Notes: generated by a model from the sequence alone, not told the origin. A stretch of DNA of 64,000 nucleotides from Mytilus galloprovincialis (GCF_965363235.1 NC_134841.1:35121440-35185439), one strand, 5' to 3'. Positions 48,301-60,842 are shown, counted from the first letter of the stretch. Program-made: numbers and translations.

Positions 48301-50035
48301 CAGTTAGTATAATAATTTTTGACCCCGATTTGGACCAACATGAAAACTGGGCCCATAATCAAAAATCTAAGTACATGTTAAGACTCACCATATCAAAGAA
48401 CCCCAAGAATTCAATTTTTATTAAAATCAAGCTTATTTTAATTTTGGACCCTTTGGACTTTAATGTAGACCAATTAGAAAACAGGACCTAAAATTAAGAA
48501 TTTGGACATGGTTAGATTTGGCATATCAAAGAAGCACAATACCGTATTTCATTTTTTTGATGAAATCAAACAAAGTTTAATTTTGGCCCCTTATTCCTTG
48601 GGACCAAAATTAATCCAAACCTACCTTTTGTGGTCATAAACCTTTATAGATTTCAATTAACTTATACTAAAGTTATTGTTCAAAAACCAAGAAAAATGCT
48701 TATTTGGGGCCTGTTTTTTGGCCCCTAAATCCTACACTGTTGGAACTAAAATTACCAAAATCTATCCCAACCCTCCTTATGTGGCCATAGACCTTATGTT
48801 AAAATATCATAGATTTCTGTTAACCAACTTAAGTTATAGAGCAAAAACCAAGAACAATGCTAATTTGGCCCCTTATTCCTAAACTGTTGAGACCAAAATA
48901 CCCCAAATCAATCCCACCCTTCCTTTCATGGTCATAAATCTTGTGTCTAAATTTCATATATTTCCATTTTACTTTTACTGAAGTTAGAGTGCGAAAACCG
49001 AATGTCTTTGGATGAAGACGATGATGCCAACGTGATACCAATGTACAACCAAAAAGTTTTCAATTTTTGCGGTTGTATAAAAATGATGTCAAATCAAATT
49101 TTTAATGGAGTTTGCAACAGTAATTATTCAACTACTCATTTTAATACATCATAAAGTATTAAAGTGTAAATGTCATACAGTCATGGTGATGATGCCTCCG
49201 CTAGCATATAACGTTATAAAGGTACATAAATCAAGAACTGTAAAAGTGAAGCTGCTAAAAATTGAACTTAAACCAAGTTTAGAGGTACCGGTAATAAGCA
49301 TTTGTATAAACATTTCACTAAATTTAGTTGAGACAAACTTGAGAAATTTTTCCATTTGTGAAAGGGGATAACCCTAGAATGATAATCAAAGTGCTTGTAA
49401 TCACTGAATGGCTATTAAAGACTGCTTAAATTTATCAGTTGGTAGTAAAGTGAATTTTGCATTGTATATTGTATACATAGCATTATTTTCAGTCGATTCA
49501 ACTACTTTTCTGGACAGAGACAGATAACTCCAATTTTCATAGAAGATTTCATAAAGCAATGGTTTTAGGTAATATTAATTCAACAACCATTCTGGACAAA
49601 GAAAGATAACTCCAATTTATTGCCTTGAATCTACAAAAATGTTTGTTTTTGGCCCTCAATTCCTCGACTGTTTGCCCCATAACCCACAAAATAGACCCCA
49701 AACTTCTACTTATGGTATTAAATATTATGGTACAGTTTCAAAACAATTGAAATACTTATACACAACTTTTTGTACTGACACAAGATTAATGCTTGTTTTG
49801 GGCACCTTTGGAACCCTTATTCATAAACCTTAGGGACTATATATATATAACCGCCCCAAAACAATCCCAAGCTTCCTTTTATGATTATAAATATTATGTT
49901 ATAATTTAATGGCTTCCTTTTTACTTATACTGAAGTTATTATCTGGAAACCATCCGTCTTGGGAAGACGACGACAGGATACCTACATGTATTTCAACTGC
50001 AAAAATTTCTGTGGTTGTATAAAAATTTCAAATAT
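48301..50035. repeat. Serial copies of a T-rich mussel repeat
   Basis: Words like 'cccctta(t)tcct(a)aactgtt', 'accaaaata(c)cccaaatc', 'cttcctttcatggtcataaa', 'atttccattttacttttact' and 'tgcggttgtataaaaa' recur at about 48560-48700, 48700-48850, 48850-49080 and 49620-50030. The copies end with a GAAGACGACGA-type stretch and 'tttgcggttgtataaaaa'. Open frames here are fragments of the repeat. Confidence 0.7.
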
Positions 50036-50353
50036 GTACAATGAAATATAGTTTCAAAATTGATAAGCCTAGATAGGCCTTATAATTTTTTCCCCACATA
50101 GTTGAAGGACCATTTACACTCAGGACTGAGTCATAAGTAGGCAGTAAAGTCTACAGATGTATTAAAACAACCTAGCATCATATTGCTAGTAGTGGGAGTA
50201 GCATTCTTGGGTAAATTTGTTCTTTTTTTATATAATATGTTTGGTTCAAATCAAAATAGAATGCTTTTATCTCCCTAATACTTACATTGTAAATAGAGGT
50301 GGTACTACTTTGACAAATCCTTGTACATGAGAGTCTTCTGTCAAATCTTTATT

Positions 50354-50531
50354 TCACAAAGAATGAATTGCATAACAATGAACTGAGCTCAAAGCAAAGT
50401 ACTTTAATAATACACTTAGACAAAGAGCTAAATCCAGTGATATACTTTGTACTACTGGTCCTTCATTAACATCCATTGACCAAAACCACATCTCAACGAC
50501 ATTCCATACTACATGGTTGGATTCGGAAGTC
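50354..50531 (-). other. Weak candidate for a terminal exon
   Basis: On the minus strand a good acceptor (TCTTTTTCAG) is followed by an open stretch of about 58 codons and a TGA that overlaps an AATAAA at 50353-50348. No upstream exon, family match or protein domain is seen. It could be a non-coding exon or chance. Confidence 0.15.
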
Positions 50532-51171
50532 CTGAAAAAGACATGATTTTTTTTAACATATTTTAAGTATATATATACACAGGTTAAAACTTTCTTGTTG
50601 TATAATCATTCCGTATCTATATATAGCTAGCAACTATCAATTTGCTTAATGCACATATTGATATATGTTGAGTGTACCTCTGTTGGAAATAAGAACACAC
50701 AAACCTCCACCTAGTTTTAGTCAATGGACAAAACATTCAAAACTATAAAATATTATAGATCTAAGACTTGTCAGTGTCTATTTACCATTGCCACTGAATC
50801 AGTGATATATGTATTGTACACATAATTATATACATGCAAGACTAAAATTATAAAGTACATACATGTTTGTATATAAGACTAAAACTGACATTCAGTCTTT
50901 ACAACATCTTCATTCCCAAAGTCATTTTCAAATCTGACTTCATGGTAAAATAAGATTCCATATCTACAACCAATTAAAAGGAAAAATCCCTCTGATAGAC
51001 TAGCATTTAAATCCGATTTCTAAAATGGAAGCTAGGTCACCTTGGAACTTAGAACTAAAAAAAATCAAACAATATATCTGATATATTTCAAATGCATGTA
51101 CATGAAATAATATAAATCTCTAAAATTCACCATATTGTTCCCTTTTTCATCTTCTGTTAGATACTGTATAT

Positions 51172-51316
51172 CCAGTGGCGGATCCAGAAATTTTTTTAAG
51201 TGGGGGCCCACTGACTGACCTAAGAGGGGGCTCGCTCAAGTCATGATTCAGTGATTCCCTATATAAGCAACCAAATTTTGTCTCAAAAAGCAGGCCCCCC
51301 CCTAAATCTGCCTCTG
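51172..51316. mobile_element. 145-bp MITE with CAGTGGCGGATCCAG-type ends
   Basis: The left end CCAGTGGCGGATCCAG and the reverse complement of the right end (CAGAGGCAGATTTAG) are imperfect inverted repeats. The flank is ATAT on both sides (51168-51171 and 51317-51320), a probable duplication. It has a G-rich left and a C-rich right interior. Similar ends are familiar from many marine invertebrate genomes. Confidence 0.7.
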
Positions 51317-52159
51317 ATATCAACCTCTAGATGTCTTTCAATTACACTCAGTTTAGTGTGGGTTGATCTTTGATTGTTGTACATGTTACAACCAGATTCC
51401 CGGCAGGGGGCAACTTTGTAAGACCGCAGAGGTTCAAGCTTAGATTTTGAAATAAGGGGGAAAATGTAACCTTTTCAATTTATAAAACAGGTTCAACATC
51501 ATTTCTGTACATATATAAACATATTCTAAATTGTGGACACACCTTCATTAAATATTCTACTTCAATTAGTGGAGGAGATCAAATTAAAAAGTTGCAATCA
51601 TTATGGTTAAATACTCCAATCACAGTCTTTCCTGCTAAAATCTCATGTGTAGAATGTGATAAACGGTTTTTGGGTCTATATATTGTCCTTGATATTGAGG
51701 TTATCTTGACACAGCAAAATATAAAGAAAATGTAAACTATGATCTGGAAATTGACTTCGTTTTCCCAAAAAGCCCACTTAAACTGAACTTTAAATGCAAA
51801 AGACCTCTAAATGGCTAACAGATATTGCTATATAAAAGAATAGTCCATGATTATACATGTATAATGATATTAAAGAATTCATGAAATTTACACTGATTCT
51901 GTCAGTTGAATGGACTAGAATGAGATAAGTTATATACATGATAGACATAAAGGTTTTTTCCAACAGTTGTGGTGTAAATTAATTCAGTTGTATTTTATGG
52001 TTGATATATTTATTTATATACATGTATGTAAATCATTGGCTCTTCAACCAATGATATTTTACAATATCAATTATTTGTTTATTTTTCTAATGTTGGTATT
52101 TTTCAGCATACTAAAAATGTTTTAGCACAACACGAGCACAAGCTTTATAGGGTGTCCTC

Positions 52160-52280
52160 ACACAGGGTTTCCGCTGGCCGTCGCCATTTTTCCCAATTTG
52201 CGAAAAAAATAATACTTGTGGCGATGAAAATTCGTCATTTGCTTAAGAATTTGGCGAAAGAAATATATAGAAAGATTTAT
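52160..52280. repeat. Dispersed repeat beginning CAGGGTTTCCGCTGG
   Basis: The 'cacagggtttccgctggccg' start followed by 'tcgccatttttcccaatttg' is a type of repeat end that I associate with marine invertebrate genomes. No second copy is in the window. Confidence 0.45.
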
Positions 52281-52783
52281 TTTCCTCCTTCTTGTTTATT
52301 TACTTTTTTCGAGTTTCTCAGACTTTAACTTATCAGACAATACTCGGAATTCACCTTGACCTCATTAAGATTTTGACAGAAAATCAATTATCAGCTGATT
52401 GCAATTTACAGCTATCGACAACAAAGGACTAATTAATAAAGGTGTTGATTGAATTGTTTGTCAAAATGATATGGTTGAATGACTTCCACTAAATGTCACA
52501 TACAGGAGTTATTTACCACTTTTCGACTCATGTGTTTGAAGAACTCTTTTGACGTCTCCTCTCCATGTAAAGATAGTTTAGAAAAGAAAGTTGTTGTTGT
52601 GACAATAAATGTTAAAGGGCAAGAAAAATCTCCGATTTAAAACTTGAATTATCCTTTGACTTTGATGTAAGTAATTGATCAGGGAGACTACTTTAAAGTC
52701 GTTTGAGTGACACACGTGTTTCAAGCATAGTTTACCGTCTAAACTTTTTCATTTAAGATGGTCAAGATGGTGGTTATGAAGAA

Positions 52784-52798
52784 GGGGGGGGGGGGGGG
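52784..52798 (+). repeat. G homopolymer
   Basis: Fifteen G residues in a row, a likely length-variable and sequencing-error-prone site. Confidence 0.9.
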
Positions 52799-53157
52799 AA
52801 TGCATTCTGGCATCACAATTTCAAATGACAGAGGATAACATATGATCTGTCCATATACATGTATGGGGGTATCTTATTGAAGTATTCTTGCCAAATGAAG
52901 ATTAAACAGTAATTCTTAGACATAACAACAAAAGAGGGGGGATAGGACCTTTATCGGGACTCCGGGATCAGGTGTTTTTAAGCTCGGGATTATCCCCCCT
53001 CATAAAATGTACACTTTTTTCAAGACGATTAAAAAATCAGCTGAATTTGACAAATCACACTATTTGTTTTCCAAAAATAACTGTAATTGGATGGGGGTTC
53101 TGTGTATTCACATTATTTTATACGGAAGCCGATAAGGGCCATTCAAAAAAAATTAAT

Positions 53158-53352
53158 TATGTCGTAATTACGACATAGCATGTCGTAATTTCGACATAAC
53201 ATGTCATTATTACGACATCGCTTTGTCGTAATTTCGACATAACATGTCGTTATTACGACATCGCTATGTCGTAATTTCGACATATCATGTCGTAATAACG
53301 ACATCACTATGTGGTTATAACGACATAGCTATGTCGTAATAACGACATAGCT
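53158..53352. repeat. Left-arm palindromic satellite
   Basis: About nine units of an 18-base palindrome, ATGTCGTAATTACGACAT with variants, separated by 3-4 bases (agc, aac, cgc), a period near 21. Each unit is itself a palindrome, and the whole array is mirrored in the right arm. Confidence 0.93.
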
Positions 53353-53700
53353 ATATATAAAAGAATATGTATTATGATTGCCAAGAGACTAAATGACACA
53401 GAAATTAACAACTATAGGTCATCATAATACCCCCAATAATTAGAAAAGCCCCTGCATAGTCAGATATAAAAGAGGGAGGAAAGATACCAGAGGGAGAGTC
53501 CCCGAAATGCTGTGTGGCAGACAGTGTTATTAATTAATTATTAGCTCCCTTGGTAAAACTCCAAATTTCATATTTAATGTATTTCATTGTTAAATACTTT
53601 ACATGAATCTTAATAAGTTTATATTTGTTTATTCCATAGCTTTTGCTCTTTGAATTAATTGGTTAAAGATTTTTATTTATATTGTAAAGTTTGATATTTA

Positions 53701-54120
53701 AAATTGAGAATGGAAATTGGGAATGTGTCAAAGAGACAACAATCCGACCATAGAAACTACAACAGCAGAAAGTCACCGAGGGTTTTTTTTTAATGTAGGG
53801 AGATATTCCCGCCCCCGGAGGCGTCCTTCAGCTGCCCCCTAACGAATTAAATACTAATTCAGTGATAACGAACGCCATACTAATAACCAAATTGAACACA
53901 AGAAACTAAAATTAAAATAATACAAGACTAACAAAGGCCAGAGGCTCCTGACTTGGGACAGGCGCAAATATGCGGCGGGGTTAAACATGTTTATGAGATC
54001 TCAACCCTCCCCCTACACCTCTAGCCAATGTAGAAAAGTAAACGCATAACAATACGCACATTTAAAATTCAGTTCAAAAGAAGTCCGAGTCCCCGAAGAT
54101 GAAACCAAAGAAAAAGCATC
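53701..54120 (+). repeat. Repeat B copy nested in the left arm of the foldback element
   Basis: Matches 1015-1395 ('gggaatgtgtcaaagagaca', 'gcggcggggttaaacatgtt', 'tctagccaatgtagaaaagt'). The right arm is continuous across the matching point (about 55835), so this copy inserted after the arms existed. Confidence 0.88.
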
Positions 54121-56189
54121 GTTGCAAATTCTTTGGTTACCTTCTTTGGATACCTTCAGTGAGAAACCTATATATTTTATAGCTTTCATCTAAGTTCAAT
54201 AAGATACCGGCCGAGGAAGGGCCGTACAGCCAGCCAAGGTTGATATCAACTTCTATTTGTTGAAAGAATCATACGTGGAATTGTATGAGGACTGACATTA
54301 CAAGCCAAGCATTCCATCTCCCTTTAAATAAGCGCAAACTACATGGCTTCTTGTAATAAGGGTGAATTGAAGTATTGATTGCTCTATTTCTACTTTCAAA
54401 CATTGGGCACGATGTTCCTACAACCCCTAGGATTTAAAACAGAATCTTCGTAATTTCATCCGCAAAACAAAATAAAAATGATAGAAAACACGAACCAATT
54501 TTAAAATAAATTCAATATATGTTTTAAATTATGTTTTTACAGCTCTTGATCCTATACTAAGTAATATCTAGTATATTTGACGATTAAAATAAGAAAGCTA
54601 TATGAAAAAGAACGGATGTCCAACGTTGCATTTATGAAAAACTGTTTTAACTCTTATGTATAGTTATCCGGTTTCTTATTCTCTGATCTTCTTGATTCTT
54701 GGCAGGAACAACGACATGTGCCGGTTCTTTGTGGCGTTAAAGCCGTTATTTTGCCAAATTACATTTGACTCGGTGGCTGCATATTAAGCTAGAATACGAA
54801 AAATGTCCAACGACGTTTTTCGTTAACTCAACGACTGAAAGTGAATTTTATAAGTAGATATAGCAGAAAATGAATAAAAAGAGTAAGACAATAATAACAT
54901 CAAACAAAAGTACAAATATTTGCCTCATGTGAGTTCAAATATTGCTGATTCAATAAAATCTTCTCTACACAGTCGTTTTTCAAACGGTAGCCATTTTGTC
55001 CAAGTTGATATTTTATTTTTCAAAGCAGTTGACGCGTATTTTTTTTATAATTGATCAAAACAAAAGTTAAATACACGAAGAGTAAAAAATGCCAAGATTC
55101 TTTTCTTATTACCTACATATTTGGGTCTTAAAGGAATAAAATGCTTCCACACATTAAAAAACGGTAGCCAATTTGTACAAACGTCTGAAAACGTCTAAAG
55201 TCCTAAAGACGCTACTTTCCAACGTCACATGTCCTAAAGTTTCAATTAGATGTTCATTATAATTAAAACAAATCGTGTTATGAAATTAGGAAAAAGAGGT
55301 TGATGATTGCTGCCGAAAAAAAGAATACTGTTGTTATAGACTCCGTCCGGGGACATAGATTCAACACAGAATAAATTTTGCAATTTTTAATCGTTTATAG
55401 CTTTTATTTATTTAAAAGAATTGGGAAATGGGGAAAAAATCCCATTACATGAACTTTGTCCAATTTTTGCAAAGACAAATTGGAGACACCAAGACAGTCC
55501 TCTAAATGTAAAATGCGAACGGAATTTATGTTACGGAAGTACTCCGAAATAGATCATTTAAAGTCATCACTTCAGTAAGGTGCAATCCCCAATATTAAAA
55601 GACTTATTACCAGTTCACGGAATGTTTTACTTCGCGATTTGTCCTGCTATTCATGTTATAACTGTCGTGATGAAAGTAATCCCTGTGTCAATATAAACTT
55701 GTGCATGAAATGGAGGTATTTGAAAGACGAATCCCAAACAAACAACAAAAACCCGGGATTATATTTTATAATGTTGAAGATATAAAATACTTAAGTTTCT
55801 CACTGAAGGTATCCAAAGAAGGTAACCAGAGATTTTGCGACTATGCAAATAATAAACTTTACAATATAAATAGAAATCTTTAACCAATGAATTCAAATAG
55901 TAAAAGCTATGCAATTAACAAATATATACTTATTAAGCTTCATAAAAATTATTTAACAATGAAATACATTAAATATGAAATTTGGAGTTTTACCAAGGGA
56001 GCTAATAATTAATTAATAACACTGCCACACAACATTTCGGGGCTCTCCCTCTGGTATCTTTCCCTCCTCTTTTAAAGCTGACTATGCAGGGCTTTTCTAA
56101 TTATTGGGGGCATTATGATGACCTATAGTTGTTAATTTCTATGTCATTAAATCTCTTGGCAATCATAAAACATATTCTTTTATATATAG

Positions 56190-56436
56190 CGATGTCGTTA
56201 TTACGATGTCGTTATAACCACATAGGTATGTCGTTATTACGACATGATATGTCGAAATAACGACATGATATGTCGAAATAACGACATAGCGATGTCGTTA
56301 AAACGACATGTTATGTCGAAATTACGACATAGCGATGTCGTAATTACGACATGTTAGTCGAAATTACGACATAGCGATGTCGTAATAACGACATGTTATG
56401 TCGAAATTACGACATGCTATGTCGTAATTACGACAT
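56190..56436. repeat. Right-arm palindromic satellite
   Basis: About eleven units of the same ATGTCGTAATTACGACAT palindrome family, somewhat longer than the left array. The minus-strand frames of 90-105 codons at 56417-56787 begin or end in it and are not genes. Confidence 0.93.
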
Positions 56437-56480
56437 AATTAATTTTTTTTGAATGGCCCTTATCGGCTTCCGTAATTTTA

Positions 56481-57660
56481 ACTCTCCTTGGGCCGAGAAA
56501 AAAAAATCTGTGTTTCAGGTAACCTGACCGACCCTGTTTTTTAGCCACGACCCTAACTTTTTTATTGGATCTTTCAAAAAAAAAAAAACAATAATAATTA
56601 TCAACCGACCCTGTTTTTGACACAGGCTTCTGATAAATGACATAATATTTTTTCTCTCTTGCTTCCTCTTGCATAGAAAGCCAGTAAAACATTTTATTAA
56701 TGTCAAAAGGTATTCCAAATAGATTATTATCCAAGAAATTTGCACAGCAGGTGCTTCAAAAACATTGCAAATGGCCCAAGACCACAATTAATGACCCCGC
56801 TTTTCGTTGTTCACGAATGTAGTTCCTTTTAATTAGAGTGTATTTTTCCTTAATTTTTTTTCTTTCCCTTCCCCACTCATTTCTTAGATTTTATTGGGTG
56901 GAAATGAAAGATGAGAGGTAAAATAATTTTTTGGATGTTGTATTTAAACTCATTTTGATATGGAATGAGTGATTAGGCCAAGTGCAAAAAGGTCATATTT
57001 ACAGTTTTCGGAACATCTCTTGACTTGTCCATAGGGGTATGGATGTATATTGGCTAAATTTGTAAAAGTGATTGCTTCAATCTTTCTGAATTTTGGATAT
57101 ATTTTTGGACTAGTGCTATACATAAGACACACAAAAAATTTGACAAAAGTGCATGGTGCAATTTTTTTAATGATACAAAATGTTCTAAAGAAATGATAGA
57201 GAAATTAATTGTGGTCTGTGGCCAAATGGCACACTTCCGGTTTTTGAAACTAATTATGGATCCGGACTTGGAAAAAACATGATAAATACTTAATAACTCA
57301 AATATGAAATTTTGAATCATCACCAAAAAGTATACAGATATTTAGATTAATGTAACTAAGAAGTGTTTAAAGTTTTAAGCCATAATCAAGAATTGTTTTT
57401 GAGATACGGTGTGACATGTGAAAAAAACACCCCCCTGTTTAAGTTACAATGTGCCGTAACTCAAAAAGTTTTAATCTTATTTTCACCAAAAAGTATACAG
57501 ATCATGTGACCATCATAAGAAACAACTATATTAAGTTTCATGAAATTTGGATACGTCGTTCTCAAGTTACGGTGCCACATGTTTACGCTGGACAGACAGA
57601 CGGACACCTGACATTTGTATACCATAATAGGTCCCGTCTTTGACGGACGTATAAAAAGCA
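56481..57660. repeat. Dispersed repeat sequence, no gene
   Basis: 56515-56780 contains two 'accgaccctgttttt' words. 57420-57655 ends with 'tggacagacagacggacacc' and 'tgacggacgtataaaaa', an ending typical of bivalve repeats. Frames at 56950-57643 have no support. Confidence 0.5.
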
Positions 57661-59368
57661 GTACTAAGCGTGCATGTTACGCTAGAAACATATTCAAAGA
57701 ATACAGTTTTATAACTTCTTAATGTCATATCCAATATTTATCAAAACCTAAAGGGGAGTTACATGTATCTTACTTCCTATATTTTTTCGTGGATGTCAAT
57801 ACACCTAATCGCTATTTATTCCATACCGGATGAATTCTAAAATTACACAACTTTTTCATCCAGTTGAAGCTATCTGGGGGCCGTTGAAACAATTCACCAT
57901 GCACAATACTTTTTAATGAGACCCGTTTTAACTTATTGTAAATACTTAAAACAAAATAATTTTTTACTTCAATTTTCAATTTCGAAAAATAGTGGATTAT
58001 TAACTATTAAAGTTTCTTGATGATCGCTTTCTAAAGTTTTTCCTCCCTCAGCTCTCTAGTAAAAAACCTTTATTTTCAGTCGCATGACCCAAACAGAAAG
58101 TTGTACATACAGTGTATTACTGTTTTTCCCAGATTGGACTAAATAGCGATAATTAAGTGTAATTTCCGGGATTGTTGAAAACTTGCATATTCATCACTAT
58201 CTGATTTTGTGGTTTTAACAATCCAGACAGACAAATAGCTATAAGGTGTTTAGAAAAAGATGACCTAAAACCTCCTTCATATAAGACAAAAAAACATGGG
58301 AACTCATACTGAATGGTCAAATGTGTTCAATATGAAAATTTGGTAAAATCACAAATCAGCCGTTAATGTAAATGGACTATAAGTATGACTTTTGAGCAAA
58401 TTTAAAGGGAAATGACGGGGAAGGGGCAAATTAGCTTTCAAGGGGAGCAAATGCTGTTTAAATTGGTAAGCGGGTTTTAAATATAGAGGGAAAGTGGAGT
58501 CATCTTTTTAGACTTTAGTTACATGTAAATATAACTTATGTAGACTTACCTTCTAATTCTATAGACTATTAAAAAAAAACCACACACACAACTCGGAACT
58601 ATTTCTAATTCACTTGGACTACTGATATGCAAACCTAAAAACAAAAAGAAAAATATCATAAAATAGTGATTGAAAGATTCATAACACTTTAAAAGGATAA
58701 TTCAGACACGTGTTACACGGGGAGCATGTTTGTTTACATATAATAATGTCACGTGATCGCGCACTGACCTCGCATGTTGCATCGCCCTTACAATTCACTA
58801 ATACATGTACATAACCATTTTCATGCAAACATGCAACGTGAATGTGATTGGTTATCAAATAATACAAAAATAATGCATGAACCGTTGAAGAAGAAATTAT
58901 TTCATCAAATAGAGTGGATTTTCACTTTCGACACGAATAGGTCGAGTTGACATTCCTGTCATCGGAGATAGTATTGAGATAAAAGGGATAAAACGGACCG
59001 TCAAAAAGGTCTAGAGAATTACATCAGTAGAACCTTAACATAAATAAGTAATACTTGCCAACATTTCTCTAATTGATAACCTATAGAACTGAAATTTCAC
59101 AAAAATACCGGTAAATAATTTTGTTGTGATGCTGGTTAAATTGGCGCTAAATAAATATTCTTACTCCTATTGCTTCATGTAAAAAAAATATGTATAGAAT
59201 TGAATTCGACTACAGTTCAGAATAAAAAATAGTGAATATGCAAAAGCCAGGTAATATGTTAATGATAAAGTGTGTATAAATTTTCGTAAACGAAGTTACC
59301 CGTATACTTCCCCAAGAATTACATTTGAGCGCAAAGTTCTGTAATTGTGTGATATGGTTTTGGGTTTA
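57661..59368. other. No gene supported
   Basis: AT-rich sequence. One 62-codon minus-strand frame (58679-58867) has six cysteines but no signal peptide, splice partner or family resemblance. Confidence 0.4.
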
Positions 59369-59376
59369 TGTAACAT

Positions 59377-59447
59377 AATTTAGACTGGGATCCTGGCTAA
59401 TATTGACCTTACGACGCGCAGCTAGATTGGGCCGGATCCCAGTCTAA
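59377..59447. mobile_element. 71-bp micro-MITE with 8-bp target duplication
   Basis: Ends TTAGACTGGGATCC and GGATCCCAGTCTAA are inverted. TGTAACAT flanks both sides (59369-59376 and 59448-59455). The interior of about 40 bases is 'ctaatattgaccttacgacg...'. An 8-bp duplication is usual for hAT-type and some other DNA transposons. Confidence 0.8.
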
Positions 59448-59535
59448 TGTAACATCGTAGAACTCAGGGTAACGGAATTTTTTGCGTTGCTATTAGATCA
59501 TTGAGGCCATCTATTTTTATTGCGGGTTCCACATA

Positions 59536-59945
59536 TTTAAATCGGAATTATAGAAAAAATGGAATGTTGTGAGCAGAATCAAAACAGAAATGATGAACAC
59601 TGCAACATTTCCAGAAAAATATAAATAGGATGGAGGATCTGTGTATTCACATTATTTGTAAAACTCTCCTTATTCATGTGAAGCGTGTGCTTTACATCGA
59701 GGCTTATTCTTTACATCGAGGCTTATTATGCTAATCATTGACGCCACAGTACTTCAACCAATCAGACAATGTTTATTTGGGGCATTCGATCGATTTTAAC
59801 TCAGATTTTGGAATATTTCAATCGAAATTATAGAAAAATGGAATGTTGCTGGTACATATAAAATAGAAAATGATGAATACTTTTAGCTAAAGATAATTTG
59901 GATGGGGGTTCTGTGTATTCACATTATTTGCACAACTCTCCTTAC
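59536..59945. repeat. Two direct copies of the repeat that the foldback element inserted into
   Basis: 59536-59690 and 59806-59945 share 'tcg(g/a)aattatagaaaaa', 'tggaatgttg' and 'ctgtgtattcacattattt' then 'aactctcctta'. The same sequence flanks the foldback element at 53085-53120 and 56475-56490. Confidence 0.8.
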
Positions 59946-60221
59946 TGATGCCATATTTTGGAATTTCCGTGACCTAAATGGTTCGCGAAAATTAATATTT
60001 TTATATATAGTATAGTAAAAATGCGACCAAAATTAAAAATTCGGAAAAATTCAACAGTTTGATTTTTAATTGAAATAGAATAATTGTTATGATATACACA
60101 CCGTTACTTTTTCCAATATAAATACTCGAACTATTTTGTTTGTTTGTTTTTTTTTTTATAAATTTACATCATTTTTAAAAATACCACTTTGTGACTTCGA
60201 TATTTAGTAGACTATATACTT

Positions 60222-60568
60222 TATATACGTTTACTTTTCTACATTGGTTAGAGGTATAGGGGGAGGGTTGAGATCTCACAAACATGTTTAACCCCGCCGC
60301 ATTTTTGCGCCTGTCCCAAGTCAGGAGCCTCTGGCCTTTGTTAGTCTTGTATTATTTTAATTTTAGTTTCTTGTGTACAATTTGGAAATTAGTATGGCGT
60401 TCATTATCACTGGACTAGTATATATTTGTTTAGGGGCCAGCTGAGGGACGCCTTCGGGTGCGGGAATTTCTCGCTACATTGAAGACCTGTTGGTGACCCT
60501 CTGCTGTTGTTTTTTATTTGGTCGGGTTGTTGTCTCTTTGACACATTCCCCATTTCCATTCTCAATTT
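60222..60568 (-). repeat. Dispersed repeat B, reverse copy
   Basis: Reverse-complement match to 53701-54060 ('aacatgtttaaccccgccgc', 'tgtctctttgacacattccc'). Confidence 0.85.
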
Positions 60569-60754
60569 TATAAAAGTGATGTTCATTATCTTTCTTCTGC
60601 TGTAAGTTTAATTTAGTTATATTGGTGTCATGAATGCCATCTCGTATGTTTTTAAATTTGAATAAAGGGGAGTCAGATTGTCTTAAACGTCAATGATACA
60701 AACACCAAAAAAAAACCGACAAAAAATAAAATAAGGTGCAACATTCACTCTCCA

Positions 60755-60842
60755 TCACAAGGCCACCGAACTATGTTATGTCTTGGTGGCAGAGTGTTCT
60801 AGAGCGATGAACACGTGCAGGCGGTGTTGTCTCGATGTCAAA
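60755..60842 (+). mobile_element. Partial tRNA-derived SINE
   Basis: Shares 'cacaaggccaccgaa', 'ttatgttatgtct', 'agagcgatg' and 'gcaggcggtgttgtct' with the copy at 60964, but ends before the box B region. Confidence 0.6.

Larger units (their letters stand above)
53121..56474. mobile_element. 3.35-kb foldback transposable element
   Basis: Outer ends are TACGGAAGCCGATAAGGGCC and its exact reverse complement. ATTTTA flanks both sides (53115-53120 and 56475-56480). Each arm has, from outside in, a 21-bp palindromic satellite (53158-53352 and 56190-56436), a repeat C-like stretch, and unique sequence ('gctcccttggtaaaactcca') mirrored up to about 54190 and 55780. The left arm is interrupted by repeat B at 53701-54120. 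The spacer of about 1.6 kb has no ORF of note. The element is non-autonomous, and the superfamily is unknown to me. Confidence 0.9.

Noticed and set aside
56417-56787. Minus-strand frames of 90 and 105 codons
   Set aside because: One ends in the same residues as the frame at 52972-53178 because both run into the mirrored ends of the foldback element; no domain or start context.
57950-58867. 62-codon Cys-containing minus-strand frame
   Set aside because: No signal peptide or splice sites, and nothing conserved is recognisable.
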